64,000 bases of DNA from Lacinutrix sp. Bg11-31 (GCF_002831665.1 NZ_CP025118.1:1178001-1242000), one strand, 5' to 3'; numbered from the stretch's first letter, positions 55,101 to 61,451 are shown. Notes: generated by a model not told the origin, from the letters alone. Made by a program: numbers and translations.

Positions 55101-57648
55101 TGTAGCTGATACGACTTTAGAATGTAACGGAACTAATAATGATACACTAGCTACTGAATGGGATGCTGCTAACATATTAGCACTTACAACTTGTCCAACA
55201 GACGATTGCGATGCTGATGCGACATACACAGTAACTTCAGATTTCGATTTTGCTAACCTGGTTTCAACTTGTGGACTTGGTGGTACAGTATTAGTAACTT
55301 ATACTATTGCAGACGATTGTGGTAATAGTATTAACACTTCAGCTACTTTAACTATCGAAGATACTACTGCACCAGACTTAACTTTATGTACTAATGTAGC
55401 TGATACGACTTTAGAATGTAACGGAACTAATAATGATACACTAGCTACTGAATGGGATGCTGCTAACATATTAGCACTTACAACTTGTCCAACAGACGAT
55501 TGCGATGCTGATGCGACATACACAGTAACTTCAGATTTCGATTTTGCTAACCTGGTTTCAACTTGTGGACTTGGTGGTACAGTATTAGTAACTTATACTA
55601 TTGCAGACGATTGTGGTAATAGTATTAACACTTCAGCTACTTTAACTATCGAAGATACTACTGCACCAGACTTAACTTTATGTACTAATGTAGCTGATAC
55701 GACTTTAGAATGTAACGGAACTAATAATGATACACTAGCTACTGAATGGGATGCTGCTAACATATTAGCACTTACAACTTGTCCAACAGACGATTGCGAT
55801 GCTGATGCGACATACACAGTAACTTCAGATTTCGATTTTGCTAACCTGGTTTCTACTTGTGGTCTTGGTGGTACTGTATTAGTAACTTATACTATTGCAG
55901 ACGATTGTGGTAATAGTATTAACACTTCAGCTAATTTAACTATCGAAGATACAACTGCACCAGACTTAACTTTATGTACTGATGTGGCTGATACGACTTT
56001 AGAATGTAGCGGAACTAATAATGATACACTAGCTACTGAATGGGATGCTGCTAACATATTAGCACTTACAACTTGTCCAACAGACGATTGCGATGCTGAT
56101 GCCGTTTACACAGTAACTTCAGATTTCGATTTTGCTAACCTGGTTTCTACTTGTGGTCTTGGTGGTACTGTATTAGTAACTTATACTATTGCAGACGATT
56201 GTGGTAATAGTATTAACACTTCAGCTAATTTAACTATCGAAGATACAACTGGACCAGACTTAACTTTATGTACTGATGTGGCTGATACGACTTTAGAATG
56301 TAGCGGAACTAATAATGATACACTAGCTACTGAATGGGATGCTGCTAACATATTAGCACTTACAACTTGTCCAACAGACGATTGCGATGCTGATGCCGTT
56401 TACACAGTAACTTCAGATTTCGACTTTGCTAACCTGGTTTCAACTTGTGGTCTTGGTGGTACTGTATTAGTAACTTATACTATTGCAGACGATTGTGGTA
56501 ATAGTATTAATACTTCAGCTACTTTAACTATCGAAGATACAACTGCACCAGACTTAACTTTATGTACTGATGTGGCTGATACGACTTTAGAATGTAATGG
56601 TAGTGAAAATGAAACGATGGCTAATGATTGGAACGCAACAAACCTTGCTACTCTATTATCTTGCGGAGTTGATGCTTGTGATGCTGAAGCTACAAATACA
56701 GTAACCTCTAATTATGCTTTTGTTAATTTAAATTCAGATTGTGGTGCTGGAGGAACAATTGAAGTAACATATACTGTTGCTGATGACTGTGGAAACGAAT
56801 CGATTTTAATCGCTACTTTAACAATAGAAGACACGGTTGCTCCTACTTTATTAACAAGTATCGAGCCTGAATCTTATGTTATCTGTTCTCAAATTCCAGT
56901 ACCTCCAACTTTAGAGTTTTCAGATGAATGTTCTAATGTAGATGTTACTATAGATTTTAATGAAACAAATAATAACCTTGGTGATGGAGAAGATTACCAA
57001 ATTATTTGGGAATGGACTGTTAGTGATAGTTGTGATAACTCTAACGTTTATACTCATATAGTTAATGTTGTTAGTGAAGATTTTGTTATTGATCATAATG
57101 ATGATCATTGTACTATTGATGGAGAAGTTGATTTATTTGATTACCTATATTTAGTAGATGATATCGACGACTCTGGAACATGGATAGTAGAACAAGGAGA
57201 TGTTATTTTAAATAATGACGGAACTTTCGATCCTATAGATTTAGAACTTGGTGATTATATATTTAATTACTCTGTAACAAATGGAGATTGTAGAGCTACA
57301 ATTAGAGTTACAATACAAATTACAGATGAATGTGTAGTAAAACCATGTGGTGTCGAAGGGTTTATTATTTCTAAAGCTGTAACGCCAAATGGTGATGGAC
57401 ATAACGATTTCTTCACTATACAAGGTGACTTAAAATGTGGTTTCATAATAGATTTACAAATATTTAACCGTTATGGTGGCATAATTTATGATGCCAAAGA
57501 TTATAAAAATGATTGGAGTGGTCAAGCTATTAAACAATCTTTAGGTAAAGCAGACAAGCTTCCAAATGGCACATATTATTATGTTATAATATTAAGAGAA
57601 AGTGGTTTAGACCCTATTACTGGTCCATTGTATTTAGGTACAAAATAA
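40138..57648 (+). CDS. Giant repetitive T9SS-secreted adhesin (SprB-like, 5836 aa)
   Basis: The signal peptide ends at about SVFSQ; ATG 40138 and the internal ATG 40168 are both possible starts. Domains in order: an N-terminal head of about 500 residues (with YLYWAAADKE), HYR/Ig-like modules (about 530-780), SprB-type repeats of about 75 residues (about 780-1445; pattern VLCFGLATGSATA ... YTVTVTDTNGC), one diverged and then 18 near-identical 135-residue units (1580-4009), three diverged units, one diverged plus 10 near-identical 98-residue units (4490-5469) with a final diverged unit, then a C-terminal CHU_C-type sorting domain (about 5735-5836; SKAVTPNGDGHNDFF). This is the architecture of gliding/adhesion proteins exported by type IX secretion. 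PorP/SprF and OmpA partners follow within 10 bases. Confidence 0.92.
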   Translation: MHKKYSKNWIMKNLIILHIKKLTLVTLMLLSLTSVFSQVQQQFTPRFNQAVKGDFGMVANNMLSRTATGDYVGEAGNHDFTDNVYVDIDSDATTFNSSSANFKNPAPNAKCLSIIRAYLYWAAADKELSNGGDNQPSWNFDDVKLMLPGQTTYTTLTADQVLFRGRTTHFINDPYVCVKDISSLVSNLANPFGKYQVANVEAKTGSVSSHDGNNTGTSAGWQVVFVYESPDLKQKNITLFDGYAHVTSSTNNFDIDFNGFVTVPNGAVKSNALIGALEGDRDLSGDRLQIRNTANTFVDIDSPLRDASNFFNSRITIGNSNGSNNFTDRNPASTNTLGFDAGLFPLKNDGNKLIDNNQTSATFRLTSNQETYGLYLMGLAIEVYKPDISPVVLNLASGNATLDPGSTINFDFNIINSGNDDVKDLVISTTVPSQVANVIVNNLPTGVSYTLVSNVLTFTVDNGLVYQGSPELFIEFEFIIQDECYFLEDSCDLEFGTQFSANYVGEINPDPQTTVSSSGVDGCNLGNMLPYTINVNQPIATWDTAAGNLDRTVECNNSLKLQQAQALVPVASCVGLTAVKNAGGFVADQSCANNGTYTNTFNFIDVCGVTISNYTQVITVLDTTNPEFSTSLPTDITVDCNNIPDPTEIQATDNCGVAVVTFDETRVNGSCPGNYTLTRIWTATDQCNLTVTHTQTISVEDNTPPVFIESLPPNQTVNFNSIPNAPTLTANDNCGDVDVIFTEEQLGDICNGSYTLTRTWTAKDECDLTTEHIQILTVTQPVLDATITAQTNVLCFGLATGSATAAGVDGTGGYTYSWNTSPVQTGTTASNLTDGTYTVTVTDTNGCTDTVNVTITEPTAALQTGASSTDETCNNCDDGTLSSTPTGGSLTYVTYVWDLLSLETDGSSQTGIYNIQNVSNVPPGTYQVTVTDSNGCSATDSVVIDPFNCNTAVVIDSIIPTDVDCKGNATGSAMANVTANFLPLTYQWTNSSNTIVGGNSSTLSNIITGVYTVLVIDNKGCFSEASVTIGEPVDVLVANASTNVNQQTLNGTEGEVTANPTGGTVVYTYSWANANSPLVEIGITQTLGSLLPGDYIVTVTDSKGCIATSTTTINAINCNISLNGSFTEILCNGNTSTATATITGGTAPFTYTWTDATNTVIQTTNTTNLTDSATGLQAGEYTVSVLDFQACPTTTTITIIQPAILSLGIAINPVACKGDATGSIDLTVSGGSPGYTYSWIKDGVAITNTTQDLNNLLIGLYEVTVTDIKGCTAVISREITEPSEIVGVTIAGNITNIVCFGDTTGELTANSTGGTVGSVSDYSYSWDTNPIQTTQTISNLGVGSYTVTTTDLNGCEASETYTITGPLTALTASITSQTNVVCGASNGLATITPTGGMEPYTYAWDDTSNQNTATATNLASNTYNVIVTDLYGCTVALPVTISDSCIALVKTAIFNDENQDNCANVDETISYTFTLTNTGNANVNNIALTDPLLQMPNPVVPIVLVSGDTNNDNELDPTETWIYTAEYAVTQTNIDSGQVTNQATVTVSTLDNVTISDISGITTTTDDATVITLCTEEGIALVKAAVFNDEDQDNCTDVGETISYTFTLTNTGNVSIDTIVLTDPLLEAPNPVVAIVLVSGDTDNDNELDPTETWTYTADYTVTQADIDAAQVTNQATVNGQNVLTDAPVSDISGTTATTDDATVITLCQGDTTIALVKAAVFNDEDQDNCTDVGETVSYTFTLTNTGNVSIDTIVLTDPLLEAPNPVVAIVLVSGDTDNDNELDPTETWTYTADYTVTQADIDAAQVTNQATVNGQNVLTDAPVSDISGTTATTDDATVITLCQGDTTIALVKAAVFNDEDQDNCTDVGETVSYTFTLTNTGNVSIDTIVLTDPLLEAPNPVVAIVLVSGDTDNDNELDPTETWTYTADYTVTQADIDAAQVTNQATVNGQNVLTDAPVSDISGTTATTDDATVITLCQGDTTIALVKAAVFNDEDQDNCTDVGETVSYTFTLTNTGNVSIDTIVLTDPLLEAPNPVVAIVLVSGDTDNDNELDPTETWTYTADYTVTQADIDAAQVTNQATVNGQNVLTDAPVSDISGTTATTDDATVITLCQGDTTIALVKAAVFNDEDQDNCTDVGETVSYTFTLTNTGNVSIDTIVLTDPLLEAPNPVVAIVLVSGDTDNDNELDPTETWTYTADYTVTQADIDAAQVTNQATVNGQNVLTDAPVSDISGTTATTDDATVITLCQGDTTIALVKAAVFNDEDQDNCTDVGETISYTFTLTNTGNVSIDTIVLTDPLLEAPNPVVAIVLVSGDTDNDNELDPTETWTYTADYTVTQADIDAAQVTNQATVNGQNVLTDAPVSDISGTTATTDDATVITLCQGDTTIALVKAAVFNDEDQDNCTDVGETVSYTFTLTNTGNVSIDTIVLTDPLLEAPNPVVAIVLVSGDTDNDNELDPTETWTYTADYTVTQADIDAAQVTNQATVNGQNVLTDAPVSDISGTTATTDDATVITLCQGDTTIALVKAAVFNDEDQDNCTDVGETVSYTFTLTNTGNVSIDTIVLTDPLLEAPNPVVAIVLVSGDTDNDNELDPTETWTYTADYTVTQADIDAAQVTNQATVNGQNVLTDAPVNDISGTTATTDDATVITLCQGDTTIALVKAAVFNDEDQDNCTDVGETISYTFTLTNTGNVSIDTIVLTDPLLEAPNPVVAIVLVSGDTDNDNELDPTETWTYTADYTVTQADIDAAQVTNQATVNGQNVLTDAPVSDISGTTATTDDATVITLCQGDTTIALVKAAVFNDEDQDNCTDVGETVSYTFTLTNTGNVSIDTIVLTDPLLEAPNPVVAIVLVSGDTDNDNELDPTETWTYTADYTVTQADIDAAQVTNQATVNGQNVLTDAPVSDISGTTATTDDATVITLCQGDTTIALVKAAVFNDEDQDNCTDVGETVSYTFTLTNTGNVSIDTIVLTDPLLEAPNPVVAIVLVSGDTDNDNELDPTETWTYTADYTVTQADIDAAQVTNQATVNGQNVLTDAPVSDISGTTATTDDATVITLCQGDTTIALVKAAVFNDEDQDNCTDVGETVSYTFTLTNTGNVSIDTIVLTDPLLEAPNPVVAIVLVSGDTDNDNELDPTETWTYTADYTVTQADIDAAQVTNQATVNGQNVLTDAPVSDISGTTATTDDATVITLCQGDTTIALVKAAVFNDEDQDNCTDVGETVSYTFTLTNTGNVSIDTIVLTDPLLEAPNPVVAIVLVSGDTDNDNELDPTETWTYTADYTVTQADIDAAQVTNQATVNGQNVLTDAPVSDISGTTATTDDATVITLCQGDTTIALVKAAVFNDEDQDNCTDVGETVSYTFTLTNTGNVSIDTIVLTDPLLEAPNPVVAIVLVSGDTDNDNELDPTETWTYTADYTVTQADIDAAQVTNQATVNGQNVLTDAPVSDISGTTATTDDATVITLCQGDTTIALVKAAVFNDEDQDNCTDVGETVSYTFTLTNTGNVSIDTIVLTDPLLEAPNPVVAIVLVSGDTDNDNELDPTETWTYTADYTVTQADIDAAQVTNQATVNGQNVLTDAPVSDISGTTATTDDATVITLCQGDTTIALVKAAVFNDEDQDNCTDVGETVSYTFTLTNTGNVSIDTIVLTDPLLEAPNPVVAIVLVSGDTDNDNELDPTETWTYTADYTVTQADIDAAQVTNQATVNGQNVLTDAPVSDISGTTATTDDATVITLCQGDTTIALVKAAVFNDEDQDNCTDVGETVSYTFTLTNTGNVSIDTIVLTDPLLEAPNPVVAIVLVSGDTDNDNELDPTETWTYTADYTVTQADIDAAQVTNQATVNGQNVLTDAPVNDISGTTATTDDATVITLCQGDTTIALVKAAVFNDEDQDNCTDVGETVSYTFTLTNTGNVSIDTIVLTDPLLEAPNPVVAIVLVSGDTDNDNELDPTETWTYTADYTVTQADIDAAQVTNQATVNGQNVLTDAPVNDISGTTATTDDATVITLCQGDGTITIVKSATIANGEPCLNVGSEIIYTFTVINTSTVSINTVTINDTLLGGDITATLTLAGDDGDNILQPIETWIYTALNYTVTQADVDAGIITNTVTADGFEPNATPVVQATDTYIIDENNTDITLCPPTSGINIVKTAVITNGDPCLTVNSEMTYTFTLTNTGTVSVNNILITDVLLNIDNTNNNLLTLVGDTNNDGVLEPTETWIYTAPNYTVTQADVDAGIITNTVIANGVEVLNDTDVTATSTHTTGSDITFCPPTFGINIVKTGIFNNENGNDCTEIDETITYTFTVTNTGSISLENVIISDPLLANATPPVLIEFVSGDIDGDTQLDVTEIWEYTATYLVTQIDIDATEVNNTATATAQEVLTGTTQTSTSQIITELIEDVLPPDISNCDVLDETVECNGTENENIAINWDTANILALQNCATDACDNNFTVTSDYDFGNLVSTCGLGGTIFVTYTLTDATGNSSAFTATLTIEDTTAPDLTLCTDVADTTLECSGTNNDTLATEWDAANILALTTCPTDDCDADAVYTVTSDFDFANLVSTCGLGGTVLVTYTIADDCGNSINTSANLTIEDTTAPDLTLCTDVADTTLECSGTNNDTLATEWDAANILALTTCPTDDCDADAVYTVTSDFDFANLVSTCGLGGTVLVTYTIADDCGNSINTSATLTIEDTTGPDLTLCTDVADTTLECSGTNNDTLATEWDAANILALTTCPTDDCDADAVYTVTSDFDFANLVSTCGLGGTVLVTYTIADDCGNSINTSANLTIEDTTGPDLTLCTDVADTTLECSGTNNDTLATEWDAANILALTTCPTDDCDADATYTVTSDFDFANLVSTCGLGGTVLVTYTIADDCGNSINTSATLTIEDTTAPDLTLCTNVADTTLECNGTNNDTLATEWDAANILALTTCPTDDCDADATYTVTSDFDFANLVSTCGLGGTVLVTYTIADDCGNSINTSATLTIEDTTAPDLTLCTNVADTTLECNGTNNDTLATEWDAANILALTTCPTDDCDADATYTVTSDFDFANLVSTCGLGGTVLVTYTIADDCGNSINTSATLTIEDTTAPDLTLCTNVADTTLECNGTNNDTLATEWDAANILALTTCPTDDCDADATYTVTSDFDFANLVSTCGLGGTVLVTYTIADDCGNSINTSATLTIEDTTAPDLTLCTNVADTTLECNGTNNDTLATEWDAANILALTTCPTDDCDADATYTVTSDFDFANLVSTCGLGGTVLVTYTIADDCGNSINTSANLTIEDTTAPDLTLCTDVADTTLECSGTNNDTLATEWDAANILALTTCPTDDCDADAVYTVTSDFDFANLVSTCGLGGTVLVTYTIADDCGNSINTSANLTIEDTTGPDLTLCTDVADTTLECSGTNNDTLATEWDAANILALTTCPTDDCDADAVYTVTSDFDFANLVSTCGLGGTVLVTYTIADDCGNSINTSATLTIEDTTAPDLTLCTDVADTTLECNGSENETMANDWNATNLATLLSCGVDACDAEATNTVTSNYAFVNLNSDCGAGGTIEVTYTVADDCGNESILIATLTIEDTVAPTLLTSIEPESYVICSQIPVPPTLEFSDECSNVDVTIDFNETNNNLGDGEDYQIIWEWTVSDSCDNSNVYTHIVNVVSEDFVIDHNDDHCTIDGEVDLFDYLYLVDDIDDSGTWIVEQGDVILNNDGTFDPIDLELGDYIFNYSVTNGDCRATIRVTIQITDECVVKPCGVEGFIISKAVTPNGDGHNDFFTIQGDLKCGFIIDLQIFNRYGGIIYDAKDYKNDWSGQAIKQSLGKADKLPNGTYYYVIILRESGLDPITGPLYLGTK
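44876..52165 (+). repeat. Tandem array A: 18 x 405 bp (135-residue units) inside the adhesin
   Basis: Copies start every 405 bases from 44876 (45281, 45686 ... 51761) and the array ends at 52165; the phase is arbitrary. Units are almost identical; differences are mostly synonymous. Each unit has two 12-residue loops fitting the EF-hand pattern DxDxDxxxDxxE: DEDQDNCTDVGE and DTDNDNELDPTE. Only two residues vary (GETI/GETV and APVS/APVN). One diverged unit precedes (44477) and three follow (52166-53330). Copy number in an assembly of such a repeat may be wrong. Confidence 0.97.
53605..56544 (+). repeat. Tandem array B: 10 x 294 bp (98-residue units) inside the adhesin
   Basis: Units begin every 294 bases (53605, 53899 ... 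56251). Each carries six cysteines (LTLC, LEC, TTC, DDC, STC, DDC). Two versions exist: type X (TDVAD, ECSG, DADAVYT) in units 1-3 and 9-10, and type Y (TNVAD, ECNG, DADATYT) in units 5-8. Unit 4 has an X head with a Y tail, and unit 8 has a Y head with an X-type DNA tail, marking recombination junctions. Diverged copies flank the array. Confidence 0.97.
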
Positions 57649-57656
57649 AAAATTGA

Positions 57657-58604
57657 ATGAAAAAAAATAAAATTTACATATTTGCTATTATAGCTTTAAG
57701 TTGTGTTTTTTCCTTTGCTCAACAGTTACCTCAGTTCTCACAGTATATGTTTAATACTATATCTGTAAACCCTGCATATGCTGGAAGTAGAGAAACAATA
57801 AGTGTAGTTGGTTTACATAGAAGCCAATGGGTAGGGCTAAAAGGAGGACCAAGCACACAAACACTTTCTATTCATTCTCCCTTAAAAAATGAAAAATTAG
57901 GTTTAGGACTCTCTATAATAAATGACCAATTAGGTTATGAAAATTTTGTTTTCATGTATGGTGATTTTTCATATACTATAAACACAAGCGAAACAACAAA
58001 ACTAGCTTTCGGTCTAAAAGGTGGATTTACTCACTATAATTTAGACACTGTAGATTTTTTAGAAGAAGAAGAAATCTATTCAGATCCGTTTTTTAGCGAC
58101 ATTTCAAGTCGTTGGAATCCAAACATAGGTGTTGGCCTTTTCTTACATAGTAATAAATGGTATGTTGGTTTATCTGCACCTAGAATACTAAAAACAGATT
58201 ATAACTTAAAAGGAAACCAAGATGCTGGCCCAGAATATTTAGCTTTAGAACGTATTGGTTATTACTTAACCGGTGGATATGTTTTTGAGTTAAATGAAAA
58301 CTTAAAACTGAAACCATCAACGTTATTCAAAGTTACAAATGGAGCTCCTATCTCTTTCGATATTAATGCAAACCTATTGTTTTTTGAGAAATTTTGGATT
58401 GGTGCTGGTTATCGTTACAATCAAGATACTGCCACCATTGGAACTCTAGCAGATTTCCAAGTGTCTCAACAATTAAGAATTGGATATTCTTATGAATACT
58501 TTTTATCAGATTTAAGACCTTATACAAGCGGAACACATGAAATTTTACTAATGTTCGAAGTATACAAACCAAGAAAACGTATTAAATCTCCAAGATATTT
58601 CTAA
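57657..58604 (+). CDS. PorP/SprF-family type IX secretion membrane protein
   Basis: A 315-residue outer-membrane barrel with a signal peptide (to FSFAQ). QLPQFSQYMFNTISVNPAYAGSR is the family N-terminal signature. SprF proteins act with the T9SS to export or attach one particular giant adhesin encoded just upstream, and this gene begins 8 bases after the adhesin stop. It ends SPRYF, with the terminal Phe expected of barrel proteins. Confidence 0.93.
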   Translation: MKKNKIYIFAIIALSCVFSFAQQLPQFSQYMFNTISVNPAYAGSRETISVVGLHRSQWVGLKGGPSTQTLSIHSPLKNEKLGLGLSIINDQLGYENFVFMYGDFSYTINTSETTKLAFGLKGGFTHYNLDTVDFLEEEEIYSDPFFSDISSRWNPNIGVGLFLHSNKWYVGLSAPRILKTDYNLKGNQDAGPEYLALERIGYYLTGGYVFELNENLKLKPSTLFKVTNGAPISFDINANLLFFEKFWIGAGYRYNQDTATIGTLADFQVSQQLRIGYSYEYFLSDLRPYTSGTHEILLMFEVYKPRKRIKSPRYF

Positions 58605-58610
58605 TATAAA

Positions 58611-60548
58611 ATGAAAAACAGTTTACTATACATATTATTCTTTTTTACTGTCTCTATAACAAGTGCACAGATTAAAGTAGCCGATAACTTCTTTAAAGAT
58701 TACGCTTATTACCAGGCTACAGAACTTTATTTAGAGGTTTTAAAAAAAGGAGATACCACAGAGCATGTGCTTACTAGACTTGGTGATTGTTATTATAATA
58801 ATTCTAACGTACAATTAGCTAGTTATTGGTATAAAAAAGCAATAACTAAATACAAAGATGTAAATCCAGAATATATCTATAAATATATTCAAACCTTACG
58901 TAGTTTAAATCAATTTGAAGAATCGAAAAAATGGACTACCGTTTTTAAAGACCGTAAAAAAAATGATAGAAGAGTTAAGGAAGAAGATGTCTTTAGTATT
59001 GAAAAATTTGAAGCTTTAGAATCTACAGATCGTGTTTATGTAGACTTTAAAAACCTTGGTATTAATACTAAATACTCAGATTTTGGAAGCTTTGAAAGAG
59101 ATAATGTTTTATACTTTGCTTCAACAAGAGTTAAAGATTCAATTTTAGACGAAGAAAAAATCTATCAATGGAATAAAGAACCGTTTCTAAATATATATCA
59201 ATCTGGAATAACCATTGAAGAAGGAACTAAAATAGTTGGTTCACCCACACCTATTGCGTCTAATGAAATTAACACAGATTTTCATGAAAGTTCTGTTGCT
59301 ATTACTAAAGATGGCAGCACAATGTACTTTACACGAATAAATTTAAACAAAAAAAATAAAGCTAAATACGATAAAGGAGGTACTTCTCAAATTAAATTAT
59401 TTAGAGCAAAAAAAGTTGATGGAAAATGGAAGAAAATAGAAGAGCTTCCTTTTAATGGAGAAGACTTTTCTACAGGTTCTCCTGCTCTTAGTCCAACAGA
59501 AAAGGAACTATATTTTTCTTCAGATCGTGAAGGATCAAGAGGTCTAACAGACATATACAAAGTAAGAATAAATAATGATGAAACCTTTGGTACCCCTATT
59601 AACCTAGGCGCAAAAATTAATACAGAAGGAAGAGAAAACTTTCCATTTATTGCAAAAGATTCTACCTTATATTTCTCATCCGATGGACATTTAAATTTAG
59701 GTTTGTATGATATTTTTGAAAGTAATTTACTTAAAAAAGACACTTCAGAAGTTTATATAAAAAATTTAGGAGCTCCTTATAATAGTGGTTTCGATGATTT
59801 TGCTTTTTTTATTGATACAGAAACTAATACAGGATACTTCTCTTCTAATAGAGAAGGTGGAAAAGGTGGTGACGATATTTATAGTTTTGGTCGTTATGAA
59901 TGTAATCAAATAATTAAAGGAATTACAAGAGATAAAATTTCTAGCGAACCATTAGCAAAAGTAGTTGTAACTCTTTTAGATGAAAAAGGAAAAGTATTAC
60001 AAAGAGAAACTTCTAATGAAAAAGGTGAATACGAGTTTAAAGATGTAGGTTGTGATAAAACCTATGTTGTGCTCGGTGAAAAAGTGATATACAGACCTGA
60101 TCAAAAAGATGTTACTACAACTCAAGAGAGTGGAGAGGAATTTATTGTAGATCTTTATCTTACACCTTTAATTATTGATAGTGAAATTGTTATTAATCCT
60201 ATTTTCTTCGATTATAACAAATCTGATGTTAGACCTGATGCAGCTTATGAGCTTGAAAATATTGTTGCTGTTATGCGTGAACATCCAAGTATGACTATAA
60301 TAATAGAATCTCATACAGACAGTCGTGGTCGAGTGGCATATAATGAGAAACTATCTGACAGAAGAGCTAAGTCTACTAGAGACTACTTATTTACAAGAGG
60401 AATAGAAGTTAATAGAATACAAAGCGCTATTGGTTATGGTGAAAGTCAATTAATTAACAAATGTAGTGATGGTGTAAAATGTAGTGAAGAAGAACATCAA
60501 GAAAATAGGCGTTCTAAATTTATTATAACTGGAGGTTATGTTAAATAG
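58611..60548 (+). CDS. OmpA-family protein with PD40/WD40-like repeats
   Basis: A 645-residue protein: signal peptide (to ITSAQ), a short TPR-like helical region (about 20-120; YYQATELYLEVLKKGD), a beta-propeller with PD40-type strands (LYFSSDREGSRG, TLYFSSDGHLNLG, GYFSSNREGGKGG), a carboxypeptidase-regulatory-like domain (about 435-515; KGITRDKISSEPLAKVVVTLLD), and a C-terminal OmpA peptidoglycan-binding domain (IFFDYNKSDVRPDA, ESHTDSRGRVAYNEKLSDRRA). It begins 6 bases after the sprF-like gene. In flavobacteria this set anchors the secretion partner to the cell wall. Confidence 0.9.
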   Translation: MKNSLLYILFFFTVSITSAQIKVADNFFKDYAYYQATELYLEVLKKGDTTEHVLTRLGDCYYNNSNVQLASYWYKKAITKYKDVNPEYIYKYIQTLRSLNQFEESKKWTTVFKDRKKNDRRVKEEDVFSIEKFEALESTDRVYVDFKNLGINTKYSDFGSFERDNVLYFASTRVKDSILDEEKIYQWNKEPFLNIYQSGITIEEGTKIVGSPTPIASNEINTDFHESSVAITKDGSTMYFTRINLNKKNKAKYDKGGTSQIKLFRAKKVDGKWKKIEELPFNGEDFSTGSPALSPTEKELYFSSDREGSRGLTDIYKVRINNDETFGTPINLGAKINTEGRENFPFIAKDSTLYFSSDGHLNLGLYDIFESNLLKKDTSEVYIKNLGAPYNSGFDDFAFFIDTETNTGYFSSNREGGKGGDDIYSFGRYECNQIIKGITRDKISSEPLAKVVVTLLDEKGKVLQRETSNEKGEYEFKDVGCDKTYVVLGEKVIYRPDQKDVTTTQESGEEFIVDLYLTPLIIDSEIVINPIFFDYNKSDVRPDAAYELENIVAVMREHPSMTIIIESHTDSRGRVAYNEKLSDRRAKSTRDYLFTRGIEVNRIQSAIGYGESQLINKCSDGVKCSEEEHQENRRSKFIITGGYVK

Positions 60549-60817
60549 CTGAATCTATTTAAAATATTATTTATAGATTGCTTTCTTGAAAACACAAAAT
60601 AGTGATTGTAACATTTAGTGTTAGAGACTATATTTACTGTAAAAATTTCATTTTAGAGAAACTTGTTTCAAATACTAAATTTAAACTTAGAAACGATTAG
60701 ACAAAAGAATCTATTGCGATAGTTCATTTAAGCCAATTCTTAATCATTAAAGTAATCTAATAGAATAATAGGTTATTGAATTCCATATCATTTACAATTC
60801 TAATTGCACCATTTAAA
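60549..60817. other. 269 bases without a gene after the ompA-like gene
   Basis: AT-rich, without ORFs, RNA signatures or promoters that I can support. It ends at the terminator 60818-60853. Confidence 0.5.
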
Positions 60818-60853
60818 ACAAAAAAAGCGTTTCGAGAGAAACGCTTTTTTTGT
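60818..60853. terminator. Bidirectional terminator between the adhesin operon and the CAP gene
   Basis: A 16-bp perfect stem (60818-60833 with 60838-60853) around the 4-base loop GAGA, with a core AGCGTTTC/GAAACGCT and A7/T7 flanks. It would end both the plus-strand adhesin transcript and the minus-strand CAP gene. Confidence 0.92.
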
Positions 60854-60871
60854 TTATGTATTAACTTTTTT

Positions 60872-61354
60872 TTATTTCATAAATATATTTGTAAAGTACC
60901 ACTTACCCTGATCATTTTTTTCTGCCGACACATCAAAATTTGTATAGTTTCCTTCCATATTAATTCTATGGTCGACGCTATTTATCCAAGCATTAACAAC
61001 GGATTGTGCAGATTTAAACCCAAAAGCAACATTCTCTGTTACAACACTAGCTCCTGCATTATTTACTAAAAACGACTTTCTAGAATAAAAGTTTACATGT
61101 GAAACATTATTTTCTTCAACCATATAACTTGAATGGCTGTATGCTTGAGATTTAACTAAATCATGATTTGACAATGCATTTAGACCTTGTTCTATTCTAT
61201 AAGCATTAATAAGTTCCATTATTTCTATTTCAATTTCTTTTGCTTCAGGAATAGTAATATCTTCAAGTTTTAAATCGTCTGTACTATCTGTAGAACAAGA
61301 TGTTGCAAAAGTTAAAAATAAGGTTAATAATAGTAGGTTAAGTGTCGTTTTCAT
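60872..61354 (-). CDS. CAP/SCP-domain lipoprotein
   Basis: About 160 residues from ATG 61354, giving a lipoprotein signal (MKTTLNLLLLTLFLTFATSC). An in-frame ATG at 61390 would add 12 residues before the signal and is less likely. The mature domain has the CAP pattern: IEIMELINAYRIEQGLNAL, LVKSQAYSHSSYMVEENNVSHVNF (first His), VTENVAFGFKSAQSVVNAWINS, HRINMEGNYTNFDVSAEK and a final YFTNIFMK. CAP domains in bacteria are of uncertain function (lipid binding or protease-like). Upstream are two 11-bp direct repeats like a Pho box and a long palindrome. Confidence 0.85.
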   Translation of the reverse strand: MKTTLNLLLLTLFLTFATSCSTDSTDDLKLEDITIPEAKEIEIEIMELINAYRIEQGLNALSNHDLVKSQAYSHSSYMVEENNVSHVNFYSRKSFLVNNAGASVVTENVAFGFKSAQSVVNAWINSVDHRINMEGNYTNFDVSAEKNDQGKWYFTNIFMK

Positions 61355-61402
61355 AAGGGATAGATTTGTTTGGGACTTAAATATACCCAACCAAAAGCTT
61401 AC

Positions 61403-61423
61403 GAAATGTTAAGGAAATGTTAA
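61403..61423 (-). promoter_or_regulatory. PhoB/PhoP-like direct repeat (Pho box) upstream of the CAP gene
   Basis: On the minus strand TTAACATTTC CTTAACATTTC is a tandem direct repeat with an 11-base period. TTAACA spaced by five bases is the Bacillus PhoP-box pattern, and similar boxes are used by OmpR/PhoB-type regulators. It sits about 50 bases upstream of the CAP start. Binding is inferred, not shown. Confidence 0.45.
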
Positions 61424-61425
61424 AA

Positions 61426-61451
61426 TCGATGAAATACATGTGTTTCATCGA
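61426..61451. promoter_or_regulatory. 26-bp palindrome, candidate operator
   Basis: TCGATGAAA (61426-61434) is mirrored by TTTCATCGA (61443-61451), with one mismatch pair in the centre around ACATGT. A half-site-like copy, AATCGATAAAATACA, lies at 61466-61480, 41 bases from AATCGATGAAATACA (61425-61439), about four helical turns. It could bind a dimeric regulator of the CAP gene. Confidence 0.5.

Noticed and set aside
54417..55817. Five identical 74-codon minus-strand ORFs starting MYVASASQSSVG within array B
   Set aside because: They are the antisense frame of the 98-residue repeat, copied with it. They lack promoters or start context, and the plus-strand gene explains the region fully.
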